Assembly: GCA_002470695.1 (NCBI GenBank)
Contig: DKNM01000098.1
Span: forward strand, 4,424-13,338
DNA length: 8,915 bases
Source: Candidatus Neomicrothrix sp. UBA7388
GTDB taxonomy: Bacteria > Actinomycetota > Acidimicrobiia > Acidimicrobiales > Poriferisodalaceae
Direction of reading: 5' to 3'
Shown piece after piece: positions 1 to 6,639 of this stretch. The notes under the pieces are model-generated. The model searched no databases. It was not told the DNA's origin and worked only from the letters and a program-made list of their open reading frames with translations. A program made the translations under genes and the position numbers. Each line of letters starts with the position of its first letter. The first letter of the stretch is position 1.

Positions 1-965
1 ACTAGGCGCTCCCTTAACCTCAGCGTGTTCGCCCCAGGTTGCCCGTCCCCGAAGATAATTTCCGAAGACCCTTTTAACATCGTTCCAACGGGAGAGAGCA
101 CTGCTGCAGTACCCGAAAGAAAGGCTTCGCCACGCGAGGCCCAGTCTTCAAGTTCATCAAGTTCTATTCGCCGTTCCTGCACTTCGTATCCGAGGTCGGC
201 CGCTAAAGAGATAACGGACGACCGAGTAACACCGTGTAAGAAGGAACTGTCAAGCTGTCGAGTCACGATCGTTTTGTCGTCAGCTAGAAAGAAATTGGCT
301 GCGCCTGTCTCGGTTATGTCTCCCGCCGTCGCAAACAAAATCTGATCAACAGCAGCGTTACGCGCCATGGCATCGAGGGTCGGCGCTAGAGCCATGGCGT
401 AATTCGCTCCAGATTTGACCATACCGAACTGAGGTGTCGTCCGCGGAATGCTTTCTTCGACGAGCAGAGTAAGTGGTCGAACTCCACCTTTGAAATAGTC
501 ACCAACCGGGCAATTCACGACAAATAGGAGCGCTTCAGCTGTTGGAGTTGCGGCGGCTCCGATGTTTGGTTCAGTGCCGATTATGGTCGGACGAATATAA
601 AGAGACCCAGGTGCCTCTGGGACTTCATCGACATTGGCTTCGACACTATCAATGATCATTTGTCTGAGTAACTCTGCATCCGGAACAGGTAACCGCAGCT
701 GAGTAGCACTTTGACGCATTCGATTTACGTGATCATCGAGACGAAATATTGCCAGCGAGCCATCTACCTGCTGGTGGGCTTTCAAGCCTTCAAAAATAGC
801 GCTGCCATAGTGCAATGCATGCGCAGCCGGACTCAGTGAAAAGTTTCCATATGGTTCAACGGCGCCCGCATACTGATACGTGCCGTCAGATGTCGGCGCC
901 GTTGCCATCCAATCGCAGAAAACGGTGCCAAAGGGTACTGACATAGGATCGGGTTTTTCACTCAC
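1..965 (-). CDS. ilvE: Branched-chain amino acid aminotransferase, partial (C-terminus beyond left edge)
   Basis: PLP-dependent fold-type IV (class IV) aminotransferase. It would transfer the amino group between leucine, isoleucine or valine and 2-oxoglutarate in the cytoplasm, the last step of branched-chain amino acid synthesis or the first of breakdown. About 321 codons are visible and roughly the last 30 residues should lie off the left edge. Seen: the early motif HYGSAIFEGLKA (residues 52-63), FR (74-75) where the phosphate-binding Arg sits, the PLP-lysine motif KSGANYA with Lys184 and Tyr189, ITETGAANFF with Glu219 facing the pyridine nitrogen, FLHGVTR (242-248) and SGTAAVLSPVG (284-294). 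The usual KxGGNY reads KSGANY, a mild variation. The chosen start is GTG at 965, because AGGGAG lies 5 nt upstream; the ATG at 944, seven codons in, has no such site. The gene is divergent from the FadB-like gene. A D-amino-acid aminotransferase or aminodeoxychorismate lyase is less likely given the long N-terminus. Confidence 0.95.
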   Translation of the reverse strand, partial: MSEKPDPMSVPFGTVFCDWMATAPTSDGTYQYAGAVEPYGNFSLSPAAHALHYGSAIFEGLKAHQQVDGSLAIFRLDDHVNRMRQSATQLRLPVPDAELLRQMIIDSVEANVDEVPEAPGSLYIRPTIIGTEPNIGAAATPTAEALLFVVNCPVGDYFKGGVRPLTLLVEESIPRTTPQFGMVKSGANYAMALAPTLDAMARNAAVDQILFATAGDITETGAANFFLADDKTIVTRQLDSSFLHGVTRSSVISLAADLGYEVQERRIELDELEDWASRGEAFLSGTAAVLSPVGTMLKGSSEIIFGDGQPGANTLRLRERL

Positions 966-970
966 GAGCG

Positions 971-976
971 CTCCCT
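971..976 (-). promoter_or_regulatory. Ribosome binding site of ilvE (decides GTG start)
   Basis: On the minus strand AGGGAG sits 5 nt before the GTG at 965. It is the best Shine-Dalgarno match near this gene's N-terminus and is the reason for preferring GTG 965 over ATG 944. Confidence 0.6.
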
Positions 977-1021
977 TCGAATGAGTGACTTTAGCTCACC
1001 TTCAGTGAAATAAGGTCAGAA

Positions 1022-1043
1022 TTGTCATTCCAATCGAATGCAA
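1022..1043. promoter_or_regulatory. Imperfect inverted repeat, candidate operator
   Basis: The left arm TTGTCATTC (1022-1030) and the right arm GAATGCAA (1036-1043) are complementary over 8 bp with one bulged T at 1025, around the spacer CAATC. The dyad lies in the 115-bp gap between divergent ilvE and the FadB-like gene, directly upstream of the candidate -35 element. The position suits a regulator-binding site, but no regulator gene is in the window, and a chance dyad cannot be excluded. Confidence 0.35.
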
Positions 1044-1044
1044 T

Positions 1045-1074
1045 GTGACGCGCGGTCTAATTCTCACGTACTTT
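1045..1074 (+). promoter_or_regulatory. Candidate promoter for a leaderless transcript
   Basis: GTGACG (1045-1050, four of six matches to TTGACA) is followed after 18 bp by TACTTT (1069-1074), a TAnnnT-type -10 element. The last T is 6 nt before the ATG at 1081, so transcription could begin at the start codon itself. There is no Shine-Dalgarno sequence before 1081, which agrees with a leaderless start. The match is weak and rests on pattern and spacing only. Confidence 0.3.
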
Positions 1075-1080
1075 GTTGCT

Positions 1081-3156
1081 ATGACACAACTCACCCAGTC
1101 CGTCCGCCTCGAATTTGCAGACGACATAGCGCTAATCCGAATTGACAATCCCCCCGTTAATGCACTCAGCCACCACGTACGGCAAGGATTACTGGACGGG
1201 ATGAAGCAGGCCGAAAGCAGCGAAGCTTCGGCAATTGTCCTTATCTGCGATGGCCGGACATTTATTGCCGGAGCCGACATAACCGAATTTTCTGGTCCGC
1301 CTATGCCTCCAAGCCTCCAATCGGCACAAGACGCTATGGAAAACTGCACTAAGCCGGTTGTGGCTGCCGTCCATGGCACCGCGTTGGGTGGAGGCCTAGA
1401 AGTAGCTTTGTGCGCCCATTACCGAGTTGGGTCGCCAAGTAGCCAGTACGGATTACCAGAAGTCAAACTTGGCCTTCTACCAGGTGCAGGCGGCACCCAA
1501 AGACTGCCCCGGGTAACCGGTGCTGAGAAAGCTCTGCAAATGATGACCAGCGGTGACCCCATTTCTGCCGAGGAAGCCCTTACGTGCGGCCTGATAGACG
1601 AGATAGCAGAAGAACTTGAAGCGGGCGCTATCGCCTTCGCTCGACGCGCCGTGAGTGAAAGTTTCCCATTGCTCCGCATTCGAGACCGCAATGACAAATT
1701 GTCCGACGTATCTTCAGATCTGTTCAAGGAATTCCGTCAAGGAATTGCGAGAAAGACCCGTGGCTTTCTGGCACCTGAATACAACGTTCGATGCGTGGAG
1801 GCAGCCGTACAACTCGATTTCGAATCGGGACTTGAAAGGGAACAAGAACTGTTTAAAGATTTGATGAAGGGCACACAGTCGAAGGCGCAGCAGTACTACT
1901 TCTTCGCCGAACGCGCCGCATTAAAAATTCCCGGACTCCCCAAGGACACTAAATCGATTGACATTGCGACATGTGGGATCCTTGGGGCAGGAACAATGGG
2001 CGGCGGCATAGCGATGAACTTCGCAAATATCGGAATCCCTGTGACCATTGTCGAAAGAGACAGCGAAGCGCTTGAGCGGGGTTTAGCCGTAGTCCGGTCA
2101 AATTATGAAAGAACCGCTGCACGCGGCGGAATCACCAGCGATGACGTCGAAACCAGAATGGGTTTGATCAGCGGATCTACAGATATGGGCGACTTCGCCG
2201 ACTGCGACTTAGTTATTGAGGCAGTCTTTGAGAATCTCGAGCTTAAAAAATCAATTTTTGAGCAACTAGATAGCATCTGTAAGCCTGGCGCTGTCCTTGC
2301 ATCAAACACATCTGCACTCGACATAAATGCTATCGCTTCAGCTACCAGCAGGCCTGAAGCCGTTATCGGAATGCATTTTTTCTCACCTGCGAACGTTATG
2401 AAAATGCTTGAAGTCGTGCGCGGTGACGTCACTTCCGACATAGCGATAGCTACTGCCATGGGAATAGGTCGAAGTATTGGTAAGACGCCAGTGTTGTGCG
2501 GTGTCTGCCATGGCTTCGTTGGAAACCGAATGCTGTTTATGCGCGGTATCGAAGCTGAGAAAATGATCTTGGAAGGAGCATCACCCGCACGAGTAGACCA
2601 GGTGCTCTTTGACTTCGGCTTTCCGATGGGGCCCTTTGCGATGAGTGACTTAGCCGGACTCGATATCGGCTGGGACGAGACGACGTCCTCCGGCTCCACC
2701 GTCCGGGAACTCCTATGTGAGAGTGGTCGAAGGGGCCAAAAGAATGGAAATGGCTATTACATCTATGATCCCGAGACACGAGCGGCCACTCCAGATCCGG
2801 AAGTTGAGCAACTCATACGAGAATTCGGCGAACGACAAGGCATCGAGCAACGGGAAATTTCTGACCAAGAAATACTCGAAAGATCTCTCTACCCAATGAT
2901 CAACGAGGGCGCAAAGATTCTGGCAGAGGGCATCGCTATTCGAGGCAGCGATGTAGACGTTGTCTGGATCAATGGCTATGGCTGGCCTATGTACACCGGA
3001 GGACCCATGTTCTGGGCAGATACTGTCGGGCTGAGCGAAGTCGCCGAAAAGATCGAACACTATTCCTCAACGCTGGGAGGCGACCACTGGGAGATTGCAC
3101 CGCTCATTGAGCAGCTCGTCGAAACCAATGGTTCCTTGAGCGCTCACAGCAACTAA
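1081..3156 (+). CDS. FadB-like enoyl-CoA hydratase / 3-hydroxyacyl-CoA dehydrogenase
   Basis: Bifunctional beta-oxidation enzyme (691 aa): it hydrates 2-enoyl-CoA to 3-hydroxyacyl-CoA, then oxidises it to 3-oxoacyl-CoA with NAD. The crotonase domain covers about residues 5-185, with the oxyanion-hole segment IAGADI and both catalytic glutamates, Glu107 (GGGLE) and Glu127 (GLPEVKLG). A helical linker leads to the NAD-binding domain (about 295-475) with GAGTMG at 302-307, SNTSAL, catalytic His432 (GMHFFSP), Glu444 and FVGNR with Asn482. Two C-terminal dehydrogenase domains follow, containing FDFGFPMGPF and INGYGWPMYTGGP. Length and order match the roughly 700-residue peroxisomal-type or bacterial multifunctional proteins. 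All key residues are present, so both activities are expected. ATG 1081 is preferred over the in-frame GTG 1045, because the first crotonase strand begins a few residues after it and GTG 1045 falls in a likely promoter. First gene of the operon; no thiolase (fadA) follows. Orthology to fadB or fadJ is not established. Confidence 0.93.
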   Translation: MTQLTQSVRLEFADDIALIRIDNPPVNALSHHVRQGLLDGMKQAESSEASAIVLICDGRTFIAGADITEFSGPPMPPSLQSAQDAMENCTKPVVAAVHGTALGGGLEVALCAHYRVGSPSSQYGLPEVKLGLLPGAGGTQRLPRVTGAEKALQMMTSGDPISAEEALTCGLIDEIAEELEAGAIAFARRAVSESFPLLRIRDRNDKLSDVSSDLFKEFRQGIARKTRGFLAPEYNVRCVEAAVQLDFESGLEREQELFKDLMKGTQSKAQQYYFFAERAALKIPGLPKDTKSIDIATCGILGAGTMGGGIAMNFANIGIPVTIVERDSEALERGLAVVRSNYERTAARGGITSDDVETRMGLISGSTDMGDFADCDLVIEAVFENLELKKSIFEQLDSICKPGAVLASNTSALDINAIASATSRPEAVIGMHFFSPANVMKMLEVVRGDVTSDIAIATAMGIGRSIGKTPVLCGVCHGFVGNRMLFMRGIEAEKMILEGASPARVDQVLFDFGFPMGPFAMSDLAGLDIGWDETTSSGSTVRELLCESGRRGQKNGNGYYIYDPETRAATPDPEVEQLIREFGERQGIEQREISDQEILERSLYPMINEGAKILAEGIAIRGSDVDVVWINGYGWPMYTGGPMFWADTVGLSEVAEKIEHYSSTLGGDHWEIAPLIEQLVETNGSLSAHSN

Positions 3157-3165
3157 CTACCTTAA

Positions 3166-4332
3166 ATGACCGCCGACTATTGCACACTTGCCTCAAGCTA
3201 TGTTGAGGAGCTACGAGCCCGGAGCTCTGAGATAGACGCCCAGAGGTCTGTTCCCCAGGACCTCGCCGAGCGCTTAGCGCAAGACGGGTTCTATAGGCTT
3301 TGCACCCCCAAAGCTCTCGGCGGCGTCGCCGCCCCGCCAAAGACGCTTGCACAAGTCTGCGAAATTCTTGCAAACGGAAACGGCTCTGTGGCCTGGTGTG
3401 TTTTTATCGGCGCCACCTCGCAGTACATGTTCCCAGCGGCTTCACCGCAACTAATCCAAGAGCTCCTCGTCGACCCAAGTCTTATAACGAGCGGAGTGTT
3501 TGCTTACTCAGGCCATGCCCGCTCGGATGCAGCTACAAATTCTTGGCGTGTAAGTGGCCGTTGGGACTGGGGCTCGGGGTGCCACAACGCTGATTGGATT
3601 TCAGGCGGCGTTCTCTTACAAGACGACAACGGTGAGCCGATCCTCAACAGCGGTGGCCATCCCGCCGAAGCGAGAGCGTTTTTCAGGCCAAAGGAATTGA
3701 CTATTCACGACAATTGGCACACAAGTGGGCTTAAAGGCTCAGGTTCAAGCTCATTTACTGCCGAAGATGTCATCTTGGCTGATTACCGAATCGCACGAGT
3801 CGATGATCTCTCAACGTCTGAACATGTCAACACACCGCTCTACCGGTTTCCTCGATTCGGTTATCTCGCACTTCCAATTGGAGCTATAGCGCTAGGGATG
3901 GCTCAGGATGCTTTAAGTGAGGCTTTGGCCGTGGCTAAGTCGAAAACCCCGACAGGGTCCCGTCGCACTTTGGCCTCACGGCCCGCATTCCATACAGAGA
4001 TTGCACTGGCGGACACTAGCTTGCGCGCCGCTCACCTTACGTTTTACAACGATATCGATCATGCCTGGAGCGAGGCTCAAGACCAGACGGGATCGCTTTC
4101 CACACGCCAGAAGTTGCGGACCTCGACGGCTCACGCCGTGACGACCTCAGCTCAGGTTATCGATCGTATGTACACGGTCGTAGGAGGAACATCGATCTAC
4201 GAGGAATCTGCCCTACAGCGCCATTTCAGGGACGTACACGTCGCCTCTCAACACATGATGGTCTCGGAGCCCGTAATGGAGTTAGCAGGTCGAGTGATAA
4301 CAGGCGTTGAAGACAATGCCCCAGGGCTTTGA
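3166..4332 (+). CDS. Acyl-CoA dehydrogenase-fold flavoprotein, probable group D flavin monooxygenase type
   Basis: A 388-residue protein of the acyl-CoA dehydrogenase superfamily. Its motifs look more like two-component hydroxylases (HsaA, HpaH/C2 or DszC type) than fatty acyl-CoA dehydrogenases. Seen: N-terminal helical segment with GFYRLCTPKALGG (41-53) and GNGSVAWC (71-78); middle beta domain with SGRWDWGSGCHNADWISGG (130-148) and NWHTSGLKGSGS (183-194); C-terminal helical domain ending in VVGGTSIYEES and RHFRDVHVASQH (352-363). In this group reduced FMN or FAD from a partner reductase activates oxygen to hydroxylate the substrate. No reductase is in the window, so a dehydrogenase role stays open. 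The start is firm: an in-frame TAA immediately precedes ATG 3166. There is no Shine-Dalgarno sequence; the 9-nt gap after the FadB-like stop suggests translational coupling. The substrate is unknown. Confidence 0.85.
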   Translation: MTADYCTLASSYVEELRARSSEIDAQRSVPQDLAERLAQDGFYRLCTPKALGGVAAPPKTLAQVCEILANGNGSVAWCVFIGATSQYMFPAASPQLIQELLVDPSLITSGVFAYSGHARSDAATNSWRVSGRWDWGSGCHNADWISGGVLLQDDNGEPILNSGGHPAEARAFFRPKELTIHDNWHTSGLKGSGSSSFTAEDVILADYRIARVDDLSTSEHVNTPLYRFPRFGYLALPIGAIALGMAQDALSEALAVAKSKTPTGSRRTLASRPAFHTEIALADTSLRAAHLTFYNDIDHAWSEAQDQTGSLSTRQKLRTSTAHAVTTSAQVIDRMYTVVGGTSIYEESALQRHFRDVHVASQHMMVSEPVMELAGRVITGVEDNAPGL

Positions 4333-4351
4333 GCCGCTAACGTCGCTTTCA

Positions 4352-5140
4352 ATGAAGGCTGACACACCGTCCCACCGGGAAGGCTATGACCAGGAATTCA
4401 ACCTTGAGTCCCACCCGAATAACGACCTCAGTGTCGACGAAGAGCGTCTACTGCGAAAGCGCGAGACTGCATTGGGTTACCGGATCATGGCTTCCTGGGG
4501 TTGGGGCGCAGACGGCTCAGGACATATCACAGCTCGCGACCCAGAAAACAAAAATTGTTTTTGGCTCCTCGGGTACGGCGTACCTTTCGCTAAAGCGACG
4601 ATTGATGACCTCGTACTCATTGACGAAGCTGGCGCTTTAATCGAAGGGAACCGGGCGGCTAATCCTGCTGCATTTCATATTCATGCACCGATTCACGCTG
4701 CTCGAGGCGACGTAATTGGAGCCATACACACCCACACTCCTTACGGAACACCGTTCTCAGCGTTAGCAGAACCCCTTCCGATGAGTTCACAAGAGGCGGC
4801 TGCCTTTTACGGGCTCCAGGGCGTTTTTGAAGGCGAAGAACTCAACGTCACAGACCTTCAAACTGGCCGCTCGATCGCAGAGGCGCTCGGCGACGGTCGA
4901 TTGGTAATCCTTGCTAACCATGGCCTACTCACCGTAGGAACAAGTGTCGCATCTGCAGTCGGCTTTTATCTCAACGCTGAAAGGGCAGCTGAGGTGGCAG
5001 TCAAAGCTCCCCACGGAAGGCAGATATCTTCGAGTGCGGCCCAAGAAGTACATGCGTCAGTTGGAAACGAACTTAATGGTTGGCATATCTTTCAATGGCT
5101 AGTTCGATCGAGACTCGGCGATCCGGCCGAAGTCGGTTAA
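4352..5140 (+). CDS. Class II aldolase/adducin-family protein
   Basis: A 262-residue member of the FucA/AraD/adducin head family, cytosolic metal-dependent enzymes that make or break C-C bonds (aldol cleavage, epimerisation, decarboxylation). Seen: GSGHITARDPE after the first helices, a WLLGYGVPFAKAT loop, and the zinc-ligand histidines His126 and His128 (IHTHTPYG) and His190 (ANHGLLTVG). The position of the catalytic acid Glu73 of FucA aligns by eye with Ala107 (PAAFHIH), so classical aldolase chemistry is doubtful. Related adducin-like proteins I recall also carry a small residue there, so this is probably a subfamily trait. ATG 4352 (19 nt after the upstream stop) leaves about 32 residues before the conserved core, which is ample. 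In-frame ATG 4316 and TTG 4307 would overlap the upstream gene, and none of the three has a clear ribosome site. The neighbours suggest cleavage or decarboxylation of an oxidised CoA-derived or free acid intermediate; the substrate cannot be assigned. Confidence 0.88.
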   Translation: MKADTPSHREGYDQEFNLESHPNNDLSVDEERLLRKRETALGYRIMASWGWGADGSGHITARDPENKNCFWLLGYGVPFAKATIDDLVLIDEAGALIEGNRAANPAAFHIHAPIHAARGDVIGAIHTHTPYGTPFSALAEPLPMSSQEAAAFYGLQGVFEGEELNVTDLQTGRSIAEALGDGRLVILANHGLLTVGTSVASAVGFYLNAERAAEVAVKAPHGRQISSSAAQEVHASVGNELNGWHIFQWLVRSRLGDPAEVG

Positions 5141-5144
5141 ATGC

Positions 5145-5148
5145 AGGA
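5145..5148 (+). promoter_or_regulatory. Ribosome binding site of the FAD dehydrogenase gene (decides ATG 5158)
   Basis: AGGA, within the purine run 5145-5153, stands 9 nt before ATG 5158, in the 17-nt gap after the aldolase-family gene. It supports this start over the in-frame TTG at 5080, which lies inside the upstream gene. Confidence 0.6.
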
Positions 5149-5157
5149 AAGAACCTA

Positions 5158-6639
5158 ATGTCTGAATATGACGTGGTAGTGGTCGGCGCGGGTAACGCCG
5201 CATGTTGCGCTGCCTTAGCCGCAGCCGAACACGGTGCCCGGGTTCTCGTTCTTGAACGAGCATCCCAATCTGAATCCGGCGGAAACAGCAGATTTACTGC
5301 CGGAGCGATCCGATTCGCTTACGACGGCGTCGACGATCTGGTTGCACTCATGCCGGACCTAACTGAAAGCGAAATCGCAGCTACTGACTTTGGGTCCTAC
5401 ACCGAGGCTCAGTTTTATGACGACATGGGTCGCGTTACTGATTATCGAACCGATCCTGAACTCGCGAGTTATTTAGTCTCTGAAAGCAAGCCGACAGTGC
5501 TTTGGATGCAACAAAACGGTGTCCGCTTTGCCCCTATTTGGGGTCGCCAGGCGTTCAAGGTAGATGGCAAGTTCAAGTTTTGGGGAGGACTAACAGTGGA
5601 AGCCTGGGGCGGTGGAGAGGGACTAGTCGACGCTCTCCACGGGTCACTTGGTGACAAAGGTATTGAAATTCGTTTTGGGGTCGCCGCCAAGAGCCTTATC
5701 TTTGATGGCTCGACTGTCCACGGAATAGTGGGTCGACAAGACGGAGAAGCGGTCGAGATAAGGGCGAGTTCAGTTGTTTTGGCCGCGGGCGGTTTTCAAG
5801 CCAATACCGAATGGCGAACTCGTTACTTGGGTCCAGGCTGGGACCTGTCCAAAGTTCGCGGTACGCGGTTCAATACTGGAGATGGCATAAAGATGGCCCT
5901 CGATATTGGGGCAATGCCATACGGCAACTGGAGCGGCGCTCATGCGGTCGCCTGGGAGTACAACGCGCCAGAATTCGGCGATCTTGCCGTTGGAGATGCT
6001 TTTCAAAAGCACAGCTACCCCTTTGGAGTGGTTATCAACAATGATGGGCAACGCTTCCTCAACGAGGGGGCCGATTTCAGGAACTACACCTACGCCAAAT
6101 ACGGGCGAGAAATCCTGAAACAACCAGATTATTCAGCCTGGCAAATTTTCGACGCCAAAGTCGACCACCTCCTCCGAGACGAGTACCGAATTCAGCAAGT
6201 CACCAAGGTACATGCCAACTCCATCGAAGAGCTTTGCGCTCGGATGGATGGGGTAGACACGAACGCAGCGTTAGAGACCATTAGGCAGTACAACGAGGCC
6301 GTAGATACCACCACAGCATTCAACCCCAACATAAAAGATGGTCGTTCGACAAGCGGTCTTGACATCAACAAAACTAACTGGGCGAATACGCTCGACGAGC
6401 CACCCTTTCAGGCATACAACGTGACATGTGGGCTCACCTTCACGTTTGGAGGTCTGAGGATAGACAGCAAAGGCCAGGTTCTCGATACGGATTTAGTTCA
6501 AATACCTGGCCTGTACGCCGCTGGAGAGCTTATCGGAGGCTTGTTCTATGGTAACTACCCCGGCGGCACCGGCTTAATGGCCGGAGCCGTCTTCGGAAAA
6601 TTGGCGGGCACAAGCGCCGCAACAAACCGAACTAGTTAA
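5158..6639 (+). CDS. FAD-dependent dehydrogenase, TcuA/CobZ-like (fumarate reductase flavoprotein superfamily)
   Basis: A 493-residue flavoprotein of the FAD-binding-2 family (fumarate reductase, 3-ketosteroid dehydrogenase, tricarballylate dehydrogenase). It should move a hydride between an FAD cofactor and a C-C bond, usually next to a carboxyl or carbonyl group. Seen: the N-terminal dinucleotide fold with VVVGAGNAACCAAL (residues 7-20) ending at Glu33 (VLVLE), GGNSRFTAGAIR (41-52), SSVVLAAGGF (204-213), RGTRFNTGDG (234-243), GQRFLNEGADF (297-307) and the C-terminal FAD segment YAAGELIGG (453-461) with GNYPGGTG (465-472). GGNSRFT resembles TcuA more than 3-ketosteroid dehydrogenases. The start at 5158 puts the first beta strand at residue 4 and has an AGGA site. 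Last gene of the operon; its stop overlaps the convergent ligase gene. No TcuB electron-transfer partner or TcuC transporter is present, so tricarballylate as substrate is only one possibility. Confidence 0.88.
   Translation: MSEYDVVVVGAGNAACCAALAAAEHGARVLVLERASQSESGGNSRFTAGAIRFAYDGVDDLVALMPDLTESEIAATDFGSYTEAQFYDDMGRVTDYRTDPELASYLVSESKPTVLWMQQNGVRFAPIWGRQAFKVDGKFKFWGGLTVEAWGGGEGLVDALHGSLGDKGIEIRFGVAAKSLIFDGSTVHGIVGRQDGEAVEIRASSVVLAAGGFQANTEWRTRYLGPGWDLSKVRGTRFNTGDGIKMALDIGAMPYGNWSGAHAVAWEYNAPEFGDLAVGDAFQKHSYPFGVVINNDGQRFLNEGADFRNYTYAKYGREILKQPDYSAWQIFDAKVDHLLRDEYRIQQVTKVHANSIEELCARMDGVDTNAALETIRQYNEAVDTTTAFNPNIKDGRSTSGLDINKTNWANTLDEPPFQAYNVTCGLTFTFGGLRIDSKGQVLDTDLVQIPGLYAAGELIGGLFYGNYPGGTGLMAGAVFGKLAGTSAATNRTS

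Noticed and set aside
7..16. Ten-base word GCGCTCCCTT repeated at 969-978
   Set aside because: Matches of this length are expected by chance in about 9 kb, and there is no wider similarity around the copies.
25..345. 106-codon plus-strand open frame
   Set aside because: It is antisense to ilvE, whose frame is open across the whole stretch with clear PLP-enzyme motifs.
985..999. GTGA-N7-TCAC inverted repeat resembling a CRP/FNR-type site
   Set aside because: The arms are only 4 bp and the spacing is 7 rather than the usual 6, so chance is the simpler explanation.
966..1044. Promoter for ilvE on the minus strand
   Set aside because: Elements such as ATGACA and TAAAGT are present but not at workable spacing, so no promoter could be called.
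1002..1379. Minus-strand open frame spanning the divergent gap
   Set aside because: Most of it is antisense to the crotonase domain of the FadB-like gene, and it has no recognisable domain.
2103..2699. 198-codon minus-strand open frame opposite the FadB-like gene
   Set aside because: It lies wholly antisense to a gene with intact catalytic motifs, its translation is low-complexity and Ser/Ile/Pro-rich, and no family is recognisable.
5080..5157. 26-codon upstream extension of the FAD dehydrogenase from TTG 5080
   Set aside because: It lies inside the aldolase-family gene, would put 26 unconserved residues before the FAD fold, and loses the AGGA-ATG 5158 signal.
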